Shown: positions 1 through 9,496, counted from the stretch's first letter. The stretch: DNA of 64,000 nt from Oceanimonas smirnovii ATCC BAA-899 (GCF_000381965.1 NZ_KB908468.1:29108-93107); one strand, 5' to 3'. The notes: generated by a model not told the origin, from the sequence alone. Translations and numbers: made by a program.

Positions 1-1454
1 AGGCTGATGCCAAGCGACTTTACGATCTTATCTGGCGTCAGTTTGTGGCCTGTCAGATGACGCCGGCGAAATACGACAGCAGCACCATTACGGTCACCTC
101 CGGTGACTATGAGCTGAAAGCCCGGGGACGTATTCTGCGCTTCGCCGGCTGGACCCGCGTGCTCACGCCTCAAAGCCGTAAAGGTGAAGATACCGAGCTG
201 CCGGCGGTGCAGCAGGGTGAAACCCTCACCCTGAATGAGCTGACGCCAAAACAGCACTTTACCAAGCCGCCGGCACGTTTTACCGAAGCGGCCCTGGTGC
301 GGGAGCTGGAAAAGCGTGGCATTGGCCGTCCGTCTACCTATGCCTCCATCATCTCTACCATTCAGGACAGAGGCTATGTCAAAGTGGAAAGCCGTCGTTT
401 TTATGCTGAAAAAATGGGCGAGATTGTGGCCGACAGGCTGCAGGAAAGTTTTGCCGAGCTGATGAACTACGACTTTACCGCCCAGATGGAAAGCAAGCTG
501 GATGAAATTGCCGGCGGCAAACTGAACTGGACCCAGGTGCTTGATGCCTTTTATGCCGAGTTCAGTGAAGAGCTGGAAAAGGCCGAACAGCCGGCAGAAG
601 AAGGCGGTATGCGTGCCAATGAAATGGTACTGACCGATATCGACTGCCCTACCTGCGGCCGCAAAATGGGTATTCGCACTGCCACCACCGGCGTGTTCCT
701 GGGCTGTTCCGGCTATGCGCTGCCGCCCAAGGAACGCTGCAAGCAGACCATTAATCTGGTTCCCGGTGACGAATTTGTGCTGGCCAACGATGAAGAGGCA
801 GAAACCGATGCGCTGCGTGCCAAGCGCCGCTGTGGCAAGTGCGGTACTGCCATGGATTCATATCTGATTGATGACAAGCGCAAGCTGCATGTGTGTGGTC
901 AAAATCCGGACTGTGACGGTTATGAGCTGGAACAGGGCCAGTTTAAACTCAAGGGCTATGAAGGCCCGGTCATTGACTGTGATCGCTGCGGCAGTGAAAT
1001 GCAGCTTAAAACCGGCCGCTTCGGTAAGTACATGGCCTGTACCAATGACGAGTGCAAAAATACTCGCAAGATCCTGAAAAACGGTGAAGTAGCGCCGCCC
1101 AAGGAAGATCCGGTGCACCTGCCCGAGCTACCCTGCACTCAGTCTGACGCCTACTTTGTGCTGCGCGACGGTGCCGCCGGCATTTTTATGGCCGCCAGTA
1201 ATTTTCCCAAATCCCGGGAAACCCGTGCGCCTTTGGTGGAAGAGCTGGTACGCTTTAAAGACCGGCTGCCATCCAAGTTCCTTTATCTGGCCGAGGCACC
1301 TGTCGAAGATCCGGATGGTAACAAGGCGGTGGTGCGCTTCAGCCGTAAAAACAAGGAACAATATGTGATGACAGAGGTCAATAAAAAAGCGACCGGCTGG
1401 ACTGCGCATTATGTGGATGGCAAGTGGCAGCAACATCAGAAAGGTAAAAAGTAA
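1..1454 (+). CDS. topA: DNA topoisomerase I, C-terminal part (5' end outside window)
   Basis: This is the 3' part of the type IA topoisomerase that relaxes negative supercoils; the reading frame is open from base 3, so the gene starts upstream. The visible part begins in the core domain ([12 protein letters not shown]) and includes the [12 protein letters not shown] segment typical of TopA. Three C-terminal four-cysteine zinc ribbons follow: CPTC...C...C, CGKC...C...C and CDRC...C...C. A basic tail ends in KGKK. The active-site tyrosine and Toprim domain lie outside the window. About 483 residues are visible, against roughly 865 for the whole enterobacterial enzyme. Identification is secure. 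Confidence 0.97.
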   Translation, partial: ADAKRLYDLIWRQFVACQMTPAKYDSSTITVTSGDYELKARGRILRFAGWTRVLTPQSRKGEDTELPAVQQGETLTLNELTPKQHFTKPPARFTEAALVRELEKRGIGRPSTYASIISTIQDRGYVKVESRRFYAEKMGEIVADRLQESFAELMNYDFTAQMESKLDEIAGGKLNWTQVLDAFYAEFSEELEKAEQPAEEGGMRANEMVLTDIDCPTCGRKMGIRTATTGVFLGCSGYALPPKERCKQTINLVPGDEFVLANDEEAETDALRAKRRCGKCGTAMDSYLIDDKRKLHVCGQNPDCDGYELEQGQFKLKGYEGPVIDCDRCGSEMQLKTGRFGKYMACTNDECKNTRKILKNGEVAPPKEDPVHLPELPCTQSDAYFVLRDGAAGIFMAASNFPKSRETRAPLVEELVRFKDRLPSKFLYLAEAPVEDPDGNKAVVRFSRKNKEQYVMTEVNKKATGWTAHYVDGKWQQHQKGKK

Positions 1455-1536
1455 CCCCAAAGCCGCCTGTTGTTCGTATGTTTCGCACAAGGAGTTGGGT
1501 GCAATCATCTCAGGCACTGCCTGAACAGGAGTGAAT

Positions 1537-1701
1537 ATGGATATTCGTGAAGTAAGGCCGGGCATGATTTGTTACACCACCGAAGGGTCGGGCTATGTAC
1601 TGGAGGTGGATGTAAACAATGAGGTGGTATTGCTGCAGCGGGAAGACGAGACCATTCCCTTTCAGGTACATGTAAGCGATTTGCTTGAAAGAGCTGAGTA
1701 A
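1537..1701 (+). CDS. Small hypothetical protein, 54 aa, downstream of topA
   Basis: A short ORF encodes MDIREVRPGMICYTTEGSGY and ends in LLERAE. An AGGAG ribosome site at 1527-1531 lies 5 bases before the ATG; an in-frame GTG two codons earlier is less well placed. The composition is acidic with alternating hydrophobic residues, which suggests a small beta-barrel-like fold (VLEVDVNNEVVLLQ). I do not recognise the family. It lies 82 bases after topA on the same strand and may be cotranscribed. Codon use matches the neighbours, so it looks like a real gene. Confidence 0.6.
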   Translation: MDIREVRPGMICYTTEGSGYVLEVDVNNEVVLLQREDETIPFQVHVSDLLERAE

Positions 1702-1703
1702 CC

Positions 1704-2042
1704 TTATTGATCAAGCAGCACCAGCAGCGCACCCAGATCGGGTCGCCACTGGTGCTGTTTCATATCAATCTTATTGCCCCTGAAGACAACACCTTCCGTA
1801 AGCAGCCGCTCTTTTTGTTCACGCGCTTCCCGGCTGCCCGCCGGCAGGCTGATATGCCCCGAAGACGCCACTACCCTGTGCCAGGGCAGGGCAGAGGTAT
1901 CGGCCCGGCGCAGCACAGTGCCGGCCAGCCGTGCCCGTCCGGGCAGACCGGCCAGATCTGCGAGCTGACCATAACTGACCACATAACCGGCAGGAACCAG
2001 TGCCAGCACCGATAATATGGCCTGCTTGCCGGTCATGCTCAT
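1704..2042 (-). CDS. atl: Alkyltransferase-like protein (Atl/YbaZ family)
   Basis: This is a 112-residue homologue of the DNA-binding domain of O6-alkylguanine-DNA alkyltransferase. The acceptor motif PCHRV reads PWHRVV, with the reactive cysteine replaced by tryptophan, which defines the ATL subgroup. Such proteins bind O6-alkylguanine without repairing it and hand the lesion to nucleotide excision repair. The helix-turn-helix and arginine-finger region (VVSYGQLADLAGLPGRAR) is present. The start codon lies one base after the stop of the upstream aerotaxis gene on the same strand, so the two are probably cotranscribed. Confidence 0.9.
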   Translation of the reverse strand: MSMTGKQAILSVLALVPAGYVVSYGQLADLAGLPGRARLAGTVLRRADTSALPWHRVVASSGHISLPAGSREAREQKERLLTEGVVFRGNKIDMKQHQWRPDLGALLVLLDQ

Positions 2043-2043
2043 A

Positions 2044-3600
2044 TCAGGAAAAGGTGCGGCTCAGATTGTTCAGTCCCTGAGAGCGCGCCAGCAGTTCCCG
2101 GCTGGAGTCTTCTACCTGAGTAATGGTGTTGAGATTGGCTGAGGAGGTCTCGGATATTTGATGGACATTACGGCTGATCTCTTCTGCCACCTGTTGCTGC
2201 TGGCCTGCCGCAGTTGAAATTTCCACGGTGAAGCCGGCGATATTGTCAATTTCCTGAACCACACGCCCCAGACTTTCAGTGCCGGCTTCAGCCGCATTCA
2301 CACATTCCTGGCTGTGTGCCCGGTTGGTATCCATCATGGTGCGCCAGTTGGTCAGAGTTTGCTGGATCTGGCTGATGCTGGTCTGAATTTGTTCGGTGGC
2401 ACCATGGGTGCGTGTGGAGAGGGCACGCACTTCTTCGGCCACCACCGCAAAGCCACGGCCATGCTCACCGGCACGGGCCGCTTCAATGGCGGCATTCAGT
2501 GCCAGCAGGTTGGTCTGATCAGCAATACCCTGAATTTCTGTCATCAAGGTACCAATGCGATTGGACTCTTCTGACAGTGCCACTGTGGCCTCAGCAGCTT
2601 GCTCCGCCTCCCGGGCCAGCTCTACTATCTTCTGTCGTGTCTGCTCCAGCTGGTTTTGAGTCAGATAGCATTGATTCTGAGCCTCTTCGGCATTTTGGGC
2701 GGCTTTATGAGTATTTTGAGTAATTTCATTGGCCGTGGCCGACATCTCATCAATAGCGGCAGCAATCTGATGGGTATCGCTGTCCTGGCGGCTGAGATCG
2801 TTCCGGGCACTGCTCATGGCCTGCATCATGCTGGTAGCCAGAGATTTGAGGGAGCCGGTCGCATCATCCACCCGGCCTAAAATAGTGCGGGAGCGCGCCT
2901 GCCACAGGCCAAGGTGGTAATCAGCAATGGAATGAGGCTCGTTGCCGGAATAAACCAGCCGGGACAGGCTGTCATATTCCTTGTGCAGATTTTGAAAGAA
3001 ACGCATGCTGGAAAACAGCTGGTTGCGGGTGTTCAGCACCAGCCAGGCCAGAGGCAGCAGGCTCCATACCAGACCGGACAAGCCGCCATAATGCCAGGCA
3101 CCGCCCAACAGGCCCAGCATAACGGCACTGCTTATCCAGGGCCTCAGGGCAGTCAGCTTGACGGCCGGTTTTTTGCGCTTGCTTTTTTCCGCAGCCAGCA
3201 GACTGGCATAGGCTTTCTCGGCACGGGCACGCACTGCCGGATCCAGCCTGGTACGCACCGACTGATAGCCGGTGACCTTGCCGTTTTCGTAAATAGGAGT
3301 CACATAGGCATCCACCCAGTAATAGCGGCCATCCTTGCAGCGGTTTTTAACGGCTCCGCGCCAGGCCTGTCCCTGCTCCATACGATCCCACAGGTCCTTG
3401 AAGGCAGCTTTGGGCATGTCAGGATGGCGCACAATATTATGGTTTTTCCCTTGCAACTCTTCAGCAGTAAAGCCGGCCACTTTGCAGAAAATGTCATTGG
3501 CGTAGGTAATCACACCGCGTTTATCGGTGGTAGATACCAGCTGCTCCTGCTCGCTGTAGGTTACTTCTTCATCGATAACGTGCTGATTTCTTCTGTTCAT
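2044..3600 (-). CDS. aer: Aer-like aerotaxis/energy-sensing methyl-accepting chemotaxis protein
   Basis: This 518-residue chemoreceptor has an N-terminal PAS domain (about 15-120) that closely matches E. coli Aer, including [20 protein letters not shown] and a cytosolic FAD-type pocket. A membrane hairpin follows (about 155-190, rich in L, G and W), with no periplasmic domain. The cytoplasmic signalling domain carries the MCP hairpin tip ([29 protein letters not shown], about 366-394). It probably senses redox or oxygen through FAD and signals to CheA/CheW. It is the first gene of a pair with the atl-like gene. No CheR-binding pentapeptide is visible at its C-terminus (LSRTFS). Confidence 0.93.
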   Translation of the reverse strand: MNRRNQHVIDEEVTYSEQEQLVSTTDKRGVITYANDIFCKVAGFTAEELQGKNHNIVRHPDMPKAAFKDLWDRMEQGQAWRGAVKNRCKDGRYYWVDAYVTPIYENGKVTGYQSVRTRLDPAVRARAEKAYASLLAAEKSKRKKPAVKLTALRPWISSAVMLGLLGGAWHYGGLSGLVWSLLPLAWLVLNTRNQLFSSMRFFQNLHKEYDSLSRLVYSGNEPHSIADYHLGLWQARSRTILGRVDDATGSLKSLATSMMQAMSSARNDLSRQDSDTHQIAAAIDEMSATANEITQNTHKAAQNAEEAQNQCYLTQNQLEQTRQKIVELAREAEQAAEATVALSEESNRIGTLMTEIQGIADQTNLLALNAAIEAARAGEHGRGFAVVAEEVRALSTRTHGATEQIQTSISQIQQTLTNWRTMMDTNRAHSQECVNAAEAGTESLGRVVQEIDNIAGFTVEISTAAGQQQQVAEEISRNVHQISETSSANLNTITQVEDSSRELLARSQGLNNLSRTFS

Positions 3601-3702
3601 TAGGATGCTTAATATATTTGTCGCATTTTGTTAGTTACTTATCGGCATAGCGAGCCAGTTCTTAAATAAAAAACAGCACTGACTTCTTTACTGGCTCAGA
3701 CG

Positions 3703-5478
3703 TTAAGGGCCGGCTGACACACCTGGCTCAGGCAGCAGATTTGCGGGTATGGCAGTGCCTTCCCGACGAGGATCCGCCACGCCTTGCAGCTGGTTACCCT
3801 GTCGCATAATCACATGCAGGCCCGAGTTAAGCTCGTTAAAACGGGGCTTATAGCCCAATGCTGCCATGGCCGGCTGCAGTGCCCGGTTACGGCCAAATGG
3901 TTCCATTTCCAGCTGTCCTCCTCTGTGTAATACATGAGGTTGGTGTACTGCTTCACGAATATCCATCCCCCAGTCTAGTACACTGATCAGGGTGTGCAGA
4001 ACATAGCCGATAATGCTGCTGCCTCCGGGAGAGCCGAGCACCATCAGCAGTTCGTTATGTTGATCAAACACCAGGGTGGGGCTCATGGAGGAGCGAGGAC
4101 GTTTGCCCGGCTCCAGACGGTTGGCCAGCGGCACACCATTTTGCTCGGGTACAAAGGCAAAGTCGGTGAGTTCATTGTTAAGCAGAAATCCCTGTACCAT
4201 CAGCCGGGAGCCAAAGGCGTTTTCAATGGTAGAGGTGAGGGAAACGGCATTACCCTTGGCGTCAATAATGCTTATCTGGGTCGTCGATGGCAGTTCCGGT
4301 GAGGTATCTGCCGGCGGAGCCGGCTGTATTGTTGGCTGGCCGGCCTTTACCTCAGACAGCGCCTGTGCTGATGCCTTTAATAACCCGGCTCGATCAGCAA
4401 GGTAGTCTGCACTCAGCAGTGCCTCAACCGGCACGGGCACAAAGTCACTGTCGGCGGCATAACGTGCTCTGTCGGCAAACGCCAGGCGGGAAGCATCGGC
4501 AATCAGCCGCCAGGCCGTAGGTGAGGCCGGCCCCATCTTGCTCAGCTCAAAGTGAGACAGCATGCCCAGAATTTGCCCCAGCGCCAGCGCTCCGGAGCCG
4601 GGTGGACCCATGCTACATAATTTGTATTGACGATAAGGAAAACACAGCGCCGGACGTTCCTGAACGCGGTACTGGGCCAGGTCTTCAAGCGTCAGGGTGC
4701 CCGGGTTGCTGGCAGCTGAGACCTTGTCGACCATCAGACCGGCAATTTTTCCTTCATAAAAAGCAGAAGGTCCCTCTATGCTGAGCCGCGTCAGTATGGC
4801 GGCGAGTAATGGGTTAACCAGATGATGTCCGGCAGTAAGCGGTTCGCCCTTTTCGTTAAAGAAATAGTCCCTGGCCTGAGGATCCTGCTGCAGACTGTCA
4901 CGGTTTTTAGTAATCAGTTGTGCCAGTCTGGGCGATACTTCAAAACCATTCAAAGAAAGAGAAATAGCGGGAGTGAACAGGTCCTGCCAGGGCAGGGAGC
5001 CAAAACGCTGATGGGCCTGCCACATCAGCATTACCGTGCCCGGTGTGCCTACTGAGCGGCCGCCGATCACGGCGTCCATAAACTCAAGCGGCTTACCCTG
5101 TTCATCAATAAACAATTCAGGTGAAGCAGCCAGCGGGGCGGTTTCCCGACCGTCCAGCGTTGTTACCTGCTGTTGCTCTTGCTGCCAATGCACCAGAAAA
5201 CCGCCGCCGCCAAGTCCGGATGACTGTGGCTCCACCAGCGTCAGTACCATCTGGGCGGCTATCATGGCATCTACCGCACTGCCACCCCGTTCCAGCATTT
5301 GTTGCGCTGCCCGGCTGGCATGAGGATTGGCCGTCACCACCATCGCCTGCTGTGTCTGCACCAGCGGCTTGTTTTGCCAGCCGGTGGCGGCTTCAGGTGT
5401 AGCACGGCTGTCGGCATAAGCGGGAGACCACCAGAGTAAAAAAATAAGAAACAGGGGCATAACAGGGCTCCTGAGCAA
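3703..5478 (-). CDS. ggt: Gamma-glutamyltransferase, periplasmic
   Basis: This 591-residue N-terminal nucleophile hydrolase transfers or hydrolyses the gamma-glutamyl group of glutathione. A Sec signal peptide is visible (hydrophobic LFLIFLLWW, then AYADS, cleavage near residue 22). The precursor cleaves itself before the nucleophile Thr399 in PSTTQISIIDAKGN, giving large and small subunits. The substrate-binding RETAP (about 111), the SSGLGGGGF region and PGGSSIIG are present. The gene stands alone, with its own spacing on both sides. Length and all key motifs agree with a working enzyme. Confidence 0.96.
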   Translation of the reverse strand: MLRSPVMPLFLIFLLWWSPAYADSRATPEAATGWQNKPLVQTQQAMVVTANPHASRAAQQMLERGGSAVDAMIAAQMVLTLVEPQSSGLGGGGFLVHWQQEQQQVTTLDGRETAPLAASPELFIDEQGKPLEFMDAVIGGRSVGTPGTVMLMWQAHQRFGSLPWQDLFTPAISLSLNGFEVSPRLAQLITKNRDSLQQDPQARDYFFNEKGEPLTAGHHLVNPLLAAILTRLSIEGPSAFYEGKIAGLMVDKVSAASNPGTLTLEDLAQYRVQERPALCFPYRQYKLCSMGPPGSGALALGQILGMLSHFELSKMGPASPTAWRLIADASRLAFADRARYAADSDFVPVPVEALLSADYLADRAGLLKASAQALSEVKAGQPTIQPAPPADTSPELPSTTQISIIDAKGNAVSLTSTIENAFGSRLMVQGFLLNNELTDFAFVPEQNGVPLANRLEPGKRPRSSMSPTLVFDQHNELLMVLGSPGGSSIIGYVLHTLISVLDWGMDIREAVHQPHVLHRGGQLEMEPFGRNRALQPAMAALGYKPRFNELNSGLHVIMRQGNQLQGVADPRREGTAIPANLLPEPGVSAGP

Positions 5479-5579
5479 ACAAGGTACCTCAGCTTAGCAG
5501 CAAGCAAAGGTAAAACCAGCCAAAAAACACCCAAGGTGCTGAAAATAAAAGCAAATGATGCTGGCGACAGAAAAATGAC

Positions 5580-5607
5580 TTGTATTGCAGGTGCACCTGC
5601 CTATAAT
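5580..5607 (+). promoter_or_regulatory. Sigma-70 promoter of the tRNA-Gly/tRNA-Cys transcript
   Basis: A -35-like TTGTAT at 5580-5585 is followed after 16 bases by a perfect TATAAT at 5602-5607, about 54 bases before the tRNA-Gly gene. No other gene on this strand starts here. Confidence 0.7.
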
Positions 5608-5660
5608 GCAACTCCATCAGCAGCCCGGCTGTTGATGATTTTTTGTATTTTGATTTGTAT

Positions 5661-5736
5661 GCGGGAATAGCTCAGCTGGTAGAGCACAACCTTGCCAAGG
5701 TTGGGGTCGCGAGTTCGAATCTCGTTTCCCGCTCCA
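5661..5736 (+). tRNA. tRNA-Gly(GCC)
   Basis: A full cloverleaf is visible: acceptor stem GCGGGAA/TTCCCGC, D arm GCTC...GAGC, anticodon stem CAACC/GGTTG around TTGCCAA (anticodon GCC), T arm with GTTCGAAT, and an encoded CCA end. It is the first of two tRNAs 16 bases apart. Confidence 0.97.
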
Positions 5737-5752
5737 ATCAACACCCTGCAAA

Positions 5753-5826
5753 GGCGCGTTAGCAAAGCGGTTATGCAGCGGATTGCAAATCCGTTTAGTC
5801 CGGTTCGACTCCGGAACGCGCCTCCA
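5753..5826 (+). tRNA. tRNA-Cys(GCA)
   Basis: The cloverleaf has acceptor stem GGCGCGT/ACGCGCC, anticodon GCA in GGATTGCAAATCC, a T loop TTCGACT and an encoded CCA. Its last base (5826) directly abuts the stop codon of the convergent DUF1853 gene at 5827, and no terminator separates them. Confidence 0.97.
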
Positions 5827-6627
5827 TTACTTCTCCTTATTCCAGTTTCCATCTACCCGAACATACCAGCTGCCATCTTCATTCTGGTAGTTCTGCCGAT
5901 CCCGCAATTCGGTGGTAACGCGTCCGCCCGTCATCCAGCCCAGTTTTTGCTGGGGCATAAAACCCGGCCCCGGCAGCTCATAGCCCCAGCGTCCGTAGTC
6001 ATGGCCTGGCTGCTTCGGCAGCATGGATCCTTCGGGATAAAATAAACGTCCTTTCAACAGCAGCCGCTTCTTTACCGGCAACAGGCCTTCGGCTTTCAGT
6101 GCTGCACGGACTTCAGCATGTTCACTCAACTGCAGCTGATGCTGTTGCATATGATCCAGTTTGCGTCTGAGTCTGTCGCAGGGGTTAATACCCAAGGCAC
6201 TGTCTTGCGGAGCGCTCATATCAGTGATCAGATAAAATTTCACCGCCAGCTCCCAGTGTTCGATACGCTGGCGATGGTGGTCCCACAGCAGAAAATCAAA
6301 GGCACCCATGGTCCGTCCTGCCACTACCTGCTGGCGATTAAAGCCCAGTATTTGAAAACCCGGATAGTCCAGTAAAAAGAAGTGCCACAGGGCCTCAAAG
6401 TACTGCCCCAGCCGGCGGCAGTGACGACAGTGATGCAGCAGCAGGGCGGGATTTCTATCCAGTTGTTGCAGGCGTGGCTGATATGCTTTCAGCAGGTGAG
6501 CATACCAGCTATCGTCCGGTGCCATAGAGACTCCGGGCAATAAACCCGGGCTACCAATGGCCCAGGCCAGATCCCGCACTTCATTATGGCGATAATGAGT
6601 TAATGGCTGCGTTGGTAAAAGGCGCAT
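5827..6627 (-). CDS. DUF1853 family protein
   Basis: About 266 residues from the ATG at 6627, which has a GAGGAT ribosome site upstream; a longer in-frame start at 6723 would run over the promoter of the next gene. The N-terminus (HNEVRDLAWAIGSPGLL) and the FDFLLWDHHRQRIEHWELAVKFYL core are typical of DUF1853, whose conserved acidic and lysine residues resemble a PD-(D/E)XK nuclease-like core. The function is unknown to me. It is divergent from the NIF3-family gene and converges onto tRNA-Cys. Confidence 0.8.
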   Translation of the reverse strand: MRLLPTQPLTHYRHNEVRDLAWAIGSPGLLPGVSMAPDDSWYAHLLKAYQPRLQQLDRNPALLLHHCRHCRRLGQYFEALWHFFLLDYPGFQILGFNRQQVVAGRTMGAFDFLLWDHHRQRIEHWELAVKFYLITDMSAPQDSALGINPCDRLRRKLDHMQQHQLQLSEHAEVRAALKAEGLLPVKKRLLLKGRLFYPEGSMLPKQPGHDYGRWGYELPGPGFMPQQKLGWMTGGRVTTELRDRQNYQNEDGSWYVRVDGNWNKEK

Positions 6628-6688
6628 CAAATCATCCTCTTTTGCTTTACAATATTGCCCATTCAACCCATCAACAAGGGGAGCCAGC

Positions 6689-7447
6689 GTGAACAACATC
6701 CAGCTCGAGCAACTGTTAAACAAGCAGCTGAATACTCAGGCTATTCGTGATTATTGCCCCAACGGACTGCAAGTGGAAGGGCGCGCCGACATTCGCCATA
6801 TTGTTACCGGTGTGACCGCCAGCCAGGCATTAATTGACGAGGCCATTGCCCGTCGCGCCGATGCCATTCTGGTGCATCACGGTTATTTTTGGAAAGGAGA
6901 ATCGCAGCCGGTAACAGGCATGAAGCGCAACCGGCTGAAAGCCCTGCTGGCGAATGATGTCAACCTTTATGCATATCATCTGCCACTGGATATTGCTCCT
7001 GAGCTTGGTAATAACGCTCAGCTGGCGGCGTTACTCGGCATTGAGATGACCGGTCCGCTTGAGCCGGGCAATGAGTTGTCGGTGGCCATGCGTGGTGAGC
7101 TGAGCACGGCAGTGACCGGGAGCGAACTGGCCAGCCGCATTGAGCAGACGCTGGGCCGAGGCGTGCTGCATGTGGGTGACACAGGGCCGGCGCAAATTCG
7201 CAAAATTGGCTGGTGCACCGGTGGTGGTCAGGGCTATATCGATCTGGCGGCAGAGCAGGGCATGGATGCCTTTATCAGTGGTGAAGTTTCCGAGCAGACG
7301 GTTCACTCAGCCCGTGAGCTGGGCATTCACTTCTTTGCTGCCGGCCATCATGCCACCGAGCGCTACGGCGTTAAGGCACTGGGAGAGTGGCTGGCAGCCA
7401 ACCATGGGATCACCGTGGAATTTGTAGATATCGACAATCCGGCATAA
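6689..7447 (+). CDS. ybgI: NIF3/YbgI-family dinuclear metal protein
   Basis: This 252-residue protein starts at GTG with AAGGGGAG five bases upstream. It matches the Nif3-like hexameric family, often labelled GTP cyclohydrolase 1 type 2, although the true substrate is unsettled. Metal-binding histidines appear in the HHGYFW motif (about 64-69) and near the C-terminus in AAGHHATERYGVKALGEW. The length equals that of the E. coli homologue. It appears monocistronic and is followed by a hairpin at 7453-7476. Confidence 0.93.
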   Translation: MNNIQLEQLLNKQLNTQAIRDYCPNGLQVEGRADIRHIVTGVTASQALIDEAIARRADAILVHHGYFWKGESQPVTGMKRNRLKALLANDVNLYAYHLPLDIAPELGNNAQLAALLGIEMTGPLEPGNELSVAMRGELSTAVTGSELASRIEQTLGRGVLHVGDTGPAQIRKIGWCTGGGQGYIDLAAEQGMDAFISGEVSEQTVHSARELGIHFFAAGHHATERYGVKALGEWLAANHGITVEFVDIDNPA

Positions 7448-7452
7448 AAAAG

Positions 7453-7478
7453 ACCAGGGAGGATAACCACCCTGGTTT
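7453..7478 (+). terminator. Hairpin after ybgI (weak terminator)
   Basis: ACCAGGG (7453-7459) pairs with CCCTGGT (7470-7476), followed only by TT. The position six bases after the stop codon suggests termination, but the U tract is short. Confidence 0.5.
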
Positions 7479-7568
7479 CGCAGCAGCCACGAGGGCAACA
7501 ATATTGTTTGTCCTGCTGAGCGCAGTGAACAAGCACGGTGAATGGGTAACGTATGAGTCATTTTCTAT

Positions 7569-7587
7569 GTTGAACATATGTTAACAT
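7569..7587. promoter_or_regulatory. Palindrome upstream of luxO
   Basis: The interrupted dyad TGTT-G-AACATATGTT-A-ACA lies about 70 bases before the luxO ATG and may be an operator. I do not recognise the binding protein. The 209-base gap between ybgI and luxO holds nothing else that I can identify, and no Qrr-type core sequence. Confidence 0.35.
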
Positions 7588-7656
7588 CCGGTTATCTGAA
7601 GGCAAGTCATTTCTTCAGGCCCAAAGAAAAATGACAATGAATTCAATGAGAGAAGT

Positions 7657-9039
7657 ATGATGGTAGATAAAAGGCTAACTGTCCTGATGGTGGAAGACAC
7701 GCCGTCATTGGCAGCCATGTATCAGATGTTTTTGCAGGATGAGCCTTTGGTGCTGACGACAGTCAGCAACGGCCAGCAGGCACTGGAGCATATTAAGCGC
7801 GAGCCTCCTGATATTTTGCTGCTGGATTTAATCCTGCCCGATATGCCGGGTATGGATATTTTGCAGTGGCTGCATGAAGAGCAGCTGAATATTACTACCA
7901 TAGTGATGACGGCTCACGGCTCTGTGGATGTCGCGGTAGACGCCATGCGTCTGGGGGCTCATGACTTTATCAGCAAACCGGTAGAAGCCGAACGGCTCAA
8001 GGTGACCCTGCATAACACCATGAAATTTCGCCGGCTCAATCAGCTGGTCAATCAGTATCGCCATGAGATCGACAGAAAGCGTTTTCAAGGGTTTATCGGT
8101 GAAAGTCTGCCGATGCAAAAAGTTTACCGGCTGATTGAGAATGCCGCTCCCAGCACTGCTACCGTCTTTATTACCGGTGAAAGCGGCACTGGCAAGGAAG
8201 TATGTGCTGAAGCTATCCATCAGCTCAGTGGCCGCGCTGACGGGCCTTTTATTGCACTGAACTGTGCCGCTATTCCACGTGATTTGATGGAAAGTGAGCT
8301 GTTCGGCCATATCAAGGGTGCCTTTACCGGTGCACTGCAAGACAGAGACGGCGCTGTTATCCGTGCCAACGGCGGCACTCTGTTTATGGATGAAATCTGT
8401 GAAATGGATCTGGAGCTGCAGAGCAAGCTGCTGCGCTTTTTACAGACCGGCCTGATCCAGCCGGTGGGCAGCTCCAATCATGTGAAAGTTGATGTGCGCA
8501 TTGTGTGTGCAACCAACCGGGATCCGCTTGTTGAAGTAGAGCAGGGCCGTTTTCGGGAAGATCTCTACTACCGCTTGCATGTGATCCCGGTACATCTTCC
8601 GCCACTGCGCGAGCGGGGAGGAGATGTAATTAATATTGCCACCACCCTGGTGCGTCAGGCGTCACGGGAAGAAGGCAAAGATTTTGTGGGGCTGTCTGAG
8701 GCAACCAAAAATCGTTTGCAGGCATATCACTGGCCCGGCAATGTGCGCCAGCTGCAAAACGTGATCCGTAATGCAGTGGTGCTGCATCAGGGAGAGTGGA
8801 TTGAAGTTGATATGCTGCCGGCACCACTTGATAGCATTACAACCGGAGCGACAACGGCCGATCATGACGGAGCAGCGGCATCTCAGCCCATATTACCGCT
8901 GGCAGTGGTTGAACGAAAAGCCATAGAACGCACTATTGCTCATTGTGATGGCAACATCTCCCGGGCTGCAGCCATGCTCGAGGTCAGCCCGTCAACGATT
9001 TATCGTAAGCTGCAAAGCTGGGGAGATGATAATGGCTGA
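7657..9039 (+). CDS. luxO: LuxO-type sigma-54-dependent response regulator
   Basis: This 460-residue regulator has a receiver domain with the acidic pair ED13-14, phospho-acceptor Asp57 (LLLDLILPD) and the switch lysine in SKPVE. The AAA+ domain carries Walker A GESGTGKE (about 168-175), the sigma-54 contact loop GAFTGA and the arginine finger region (FREDLYYRL). A Fis-type helix-turn-helix closes the protein (GNISRAAAMLEVSPSTIYRKL). The overall match is to LuxO of vibrios, which at low cell density is phosphorylated via LuxU and activates small RNA genes with RpoN. luxU overlaps its 3' end by 8 bases. Two LuxO-box-like palindromes and a sigma-54-type promoter lie just beyond luxU. Confidence 0.93.
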   Translation: MMVDKRLTVLMVEDTPSLAAMYQMFLQDEPLVLTTVSNGQQALEHIKREPPDILLLDLILPDMPGMDILQWLHEEQLNITTIVMTAHGSVDVAVDAMRLGAHDFISKPVEAERLKVTLHNTMKFRRLNQLVNQYRHEIDRKRFQGFIGESLPMQKVYRLIENAAPSTATVFITGESGTGKEVCAEAIHQLSGRADGPFIALNCAAIPRDLMESELFGHIKGAFTGALQDRDGAVIRANGGTLFMDEICEMDLELQSKLLRFLQTGLIQPVGSSNHVKVDVRIVCATNRDPLVEVEQGRFREDLYYRLHVIPVHLPPLRERGGDVINIATTLVRQASREEGKDFVGLSEATKNRLQAYHWPGNVRQLQNVIRNAVVLHQGEWIEVDMLPAPLDSITTGATTADHDGAAASQPILPLAVVERKAIERTIAHCDGNISRAAAMLEVSPSTIYRKLQSWGDDNG

Positions 9040-9406
9040 CTGGCAAACACTTTACCCTCGTCTGCCGCTGTTGGATCCGGCACGACTGGAACAACTGGTC
9101 AAAGATCTTGGGCAGGATGCACTGGGCCGTCTGCTGATCTTGTTTGCGGAAGACGGCATACAGCAGGGAGAAGCGCTGGAGCAGGCGTTTAATGAAGGAA
9201 ATCATGAAGGCATGGCACTATGGTGCCATAGTCTTAAATCAGCCTGTGGCAGTTACGGTGCTTTACGCTGTCAGTTCCTGGCAGAAAAGCTGGAACAGGC
9301 TTGTCGTCAGCAACAGACTGATCAGGTGTCGTTACTGATGGCAGCCTGGCAACAGGCGCTGAGTGATACCCTTGAAGCGGTTCAATTACACAGAGAAAGC
9401 CGTTAA
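9032..9406 (+). CDS. luxU: LuxU-type histidine phosphotransfer protein
   Basis: A 124-residue HPt-domain protein. The start ATG at 9032 overlaps the luxO stop, with GGGGAGAT just upstream. The phosphorylatable histidine is His66 in WCHSLKSACGSYGA, the usual HPt signature. It should relay phosphate from hybrid sensor kinases (LuxQ/LuxN type, not in this window) to LuxO. Translational coupling with luxO indicates stoichiometric production. Sequence similarity to Vibrio LuxU is modest, but context and motif agree. Confidence 0.9.
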   Translation: MADWQTLYPRLPLLDPARLEQLVKDLGQDALGRLLILFAEDGIQQGEALEQAFNEGNHEGMALWCHSLKSACGSYGALRCQFLAEKLEQACRQQQTDQVSLLMAAWQQALSDTLEAVQLHRESR

Positions 9407-9412
9407 GCAGGC

Positions 9413-9486
9413 AAAAAAAATGGCCAACCCAATGGGTTGGCCGAACTTCAGCGGGAGCTGAAGAGAGCACGGGATAAAAACGACTG
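9413..9486 (-). ncRNA. Predicted LuxO/sigma-54-dependent small RNA (Qrr-like in position and control)
   Basis: Read on the minus strand, about 74 nt run from a predicted start near 9486 to an eight-U tail at 9413-9420. There is an unpaired 5' part, a hairpin CUUCAGC-UCCC-GCUGAAG (9446-9463) and a terminator hairpin GGCCAACCC-AUU-GGGUUGGCC (9422-9442). A sigma-54-type promoter and two LuxO-box-like sites lie upstream at the right spacing, and luxOU is adjacent. The Vibrio Qrr core as I remember it is absent, so this would be an analogue or a very diverged relative. The UCCC loop could pair with ribosome-binding sites. No ORF fits this stretch. The existence of a transcript is inferred. Confidence 0.7.
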
Positions 9487-9496
9487 CTTAAGTATA

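Noticed and set aside
7448..7656. Classical qrr gene upstream of luxO, as in vibrios
   Set aside because: No sigma-54 promoter, no Qrr core and no terminator are visible in this gap; the candidate small RNA lies on the other side of luxU.
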